6,713 nucleotides of DNA, from assembly GCA_902773045.1 (NCBI GenBank), contig CACYDE010000270.1, forward strand, positions 1 to 6,713, in the 5' to 3' direction. Both the position numbers and the translations under genes were made by a program. This DNA is from an uncultured Ruminococcus sp. (GTDB lineage: Bacteria > Bacillota > Clostridia > Oscillospirales > Acutalibacteraceae). Below, piece by piece: positions 6,458 to 6,713 of the stretch. The first letter of the stretch is position 1; the number at the start of each line of letters is the position of its first letter. Below the pieces are notes generated by a model that saw only the letters and a program-made list of their open reading frames with translations, was not told the origin of the DNA and made no database searches.

Positions 6458-6502
6458 TTATTCACTTAAACTTCCCACATGTAAAATGCCCTTTTTCCTC
6501 AT
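6458..6502 (-). CDS. Possible 14-residue leader peptide ORF
   Basis: ATG at 6502-6500 opens a 14-codon frame (MRKKGILHVGSLSE) ending with TAA at 6460-6458. It lies between the predicted promoter and the two leader hairpins of the MATE gene, the usual place for a ribosome-sensing leader peptide. The ribosome site is poor (only AGAG at short distance), and such a short frame can occur by chance. It has no run of a single rare amino acid that would point to amino acid attenuation. Confidence 0.2.
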   Translation of the reverse strand: MRKKGILHVGSLSE

Positions 6503-6516
6503 TAACTCTGCTCTTG
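6500..6516. repeat. 17-nt direct repeat, copy A
   Basis: CATTAACTCTGCTCTTG matches 15 of 17 positions of CATTAACTCTATTCTTG at 6678-6694, same orientation. The two copies flank the GC-rich block and the 12-bp palindrome. Read on the - strand each copy places an ATG after an AGAGTTA context, so each begins a mini-ORF (14 and 24 codons). Confidence 0.5.
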
Positions 6517-6526
6517 CAAGAATTTA

Positions 6527-6554
6527 AATATAGCTTAGAGAAAAATATTCGCAA
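6527..6554 (-). promoter_or_regulatory. Probable promoter of the MATE gene
   Basis: On the - strand TTGCGA (6554-6549; 4 of 6) and TATATT (6532-6527; 5 of 6) are 16 nt apart. Transcription would start near 6520, giving a leader of about 175 nt that contains the mini-ORF and both hairpins. The match is moderate. Confidence 0.45.
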
Positions 6555-6607
6555 AGGGTTCGAGGCGACAGCCACGATAGGCGGCGGGCGAAGCCCTCCG
6601 TTCTCTT

Positions 6608-6626
6608 AGCCCCCTCGTCCTTGAGG
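6608..6626. repeat. Palindromic intergenic repeat, copy 2
   Basis: AGCCCCCT-CG-TCCTTGAGG matches 17 of 19 positions of 2309-2327; the differences are two bases in the middle. This copy lacks the long matching 3' arm, so it is a partial or decayed copy. Confidence 0.5.
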
Positions 6627-6639
6627 CAATGTCATCAAC

Positions 6640-6665
6640 TTAAGGAAATGCTTGCATTTCCTTAA
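6640..6665. repeat. Perfect 12-bp palindrome
   Basis: TTAAGGAAATGC (6640-6651) and GCATTTCCTTAA (6654-6665) are perfect reverse complements with only TT between them. Neither strand has a T-run after the stem, so it is not a standard terminator. It resembles the end-to-end palindromes of small non-autonomous repeat elements. Confidence 0.55.
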
Positions 6666-6677
6666 AAATAAATATCC

Positions 6678-6694
6678 CATTAACTCTATTCTTG
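6678..6694. repeat. 17-nt direct repeat, copy B
   Basis: CATTAACTCTATTCTTG matches 15 of 17 positions of 6500-6516. See copy A. The pair marks off about 160 bp that may have been inserted or duplicated. Confidence 0.5.
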
Positions 6695-6713
6695 TTTTTT
6701 TATTAACTGAGAA

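Larger units (their letters stand above)
6555..6713. other. Repeat-rich spacer upstream of the MATE promoter
   Basis: No confident gene is present. From left to right it holds a GC-rich block with a strong hairpin (CGG-C-GGGC at 6582-6589 with GCCC-T-CCG at 6593-6600, one mismatch), repeat copy 2 (6608-6626), a perfect 12-bp palindrome (6640-6665), direct repeat copy B (6678-6694) and an A/T-rich end. A 24-codon frame (6680-6606, - strand) runs through the palindrome without a ribosome site and is probably not expressed. The block looks like assembled intergenic repeats rather than a broken gene. Confidence 0.5.

Overview
The window looks like chromosomal DNA from a low-to-mid GC Gram-positive anaerobe of the class Clostridia, most likely an Oscillospiraceae/Ruminococcus-like gut bacterium. 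This is inferred from the style of the TrpB, TrpA, ABC and MATE proteins, the purine-rich Shine-Dalgarno sites, and the dispersed GC-rich palindromes in the spacers. No rRNA, tRNA, CRISPR array, transposase or phage gene is visible.

Layout. (1) Positions 1-200 are a spacer with a nested inverted-repeat element (24-155) in front of trpB. (2) trpB (201-1385) and trpA (1382-2149) form a translationally coupled + strand pair, the distal end of a tryptophan operon, closed by a strong terminator at 2155-2202. (3) Positions 2203-2519 are a convergent spacer with no clear gene; it holds a palindromic repeat and a G-quadruplex motif. (4) On the - strand, an ABC ATPase (4857-4144) and a 12-helix ABC-2-type permease (4151-2520) overlap by 8 nt and appear to have their own promoter (4974-5003), which contains an operator-like inverted repeat. 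(5) Further upstream on the - strand is a MATE-family efflux transporter (6342-5032). (6) Positions 6343-6713 are its leader and a repeat-rich spacer.

How it works together. TrpB and TrpA form tryptophan synthase, the last step of tryptophan biosynthesis. The ATPase and permease should make one ABC transporter of unknown substrate. The MATE protein is a cation-driven exporter. The two transport units point the same way but each has its own predicted promoter.

The most interesting signal is the MATE leader. A 14/15-bp stem followed by a T-run (TTTGTTTTTT) ends directly at the MATE ribosome binding site, downstream of a predicted promoter, a 14-codon mini-ORF and another hairpin. This is the layout of a transcription attenuator or riboswitch, but I could not assign it to a known class. 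Second is the nested stem structure before trpB, which includes three mutually exclusive partner segments. All folding statements come from reading complementarity by eye; no energies were computed.
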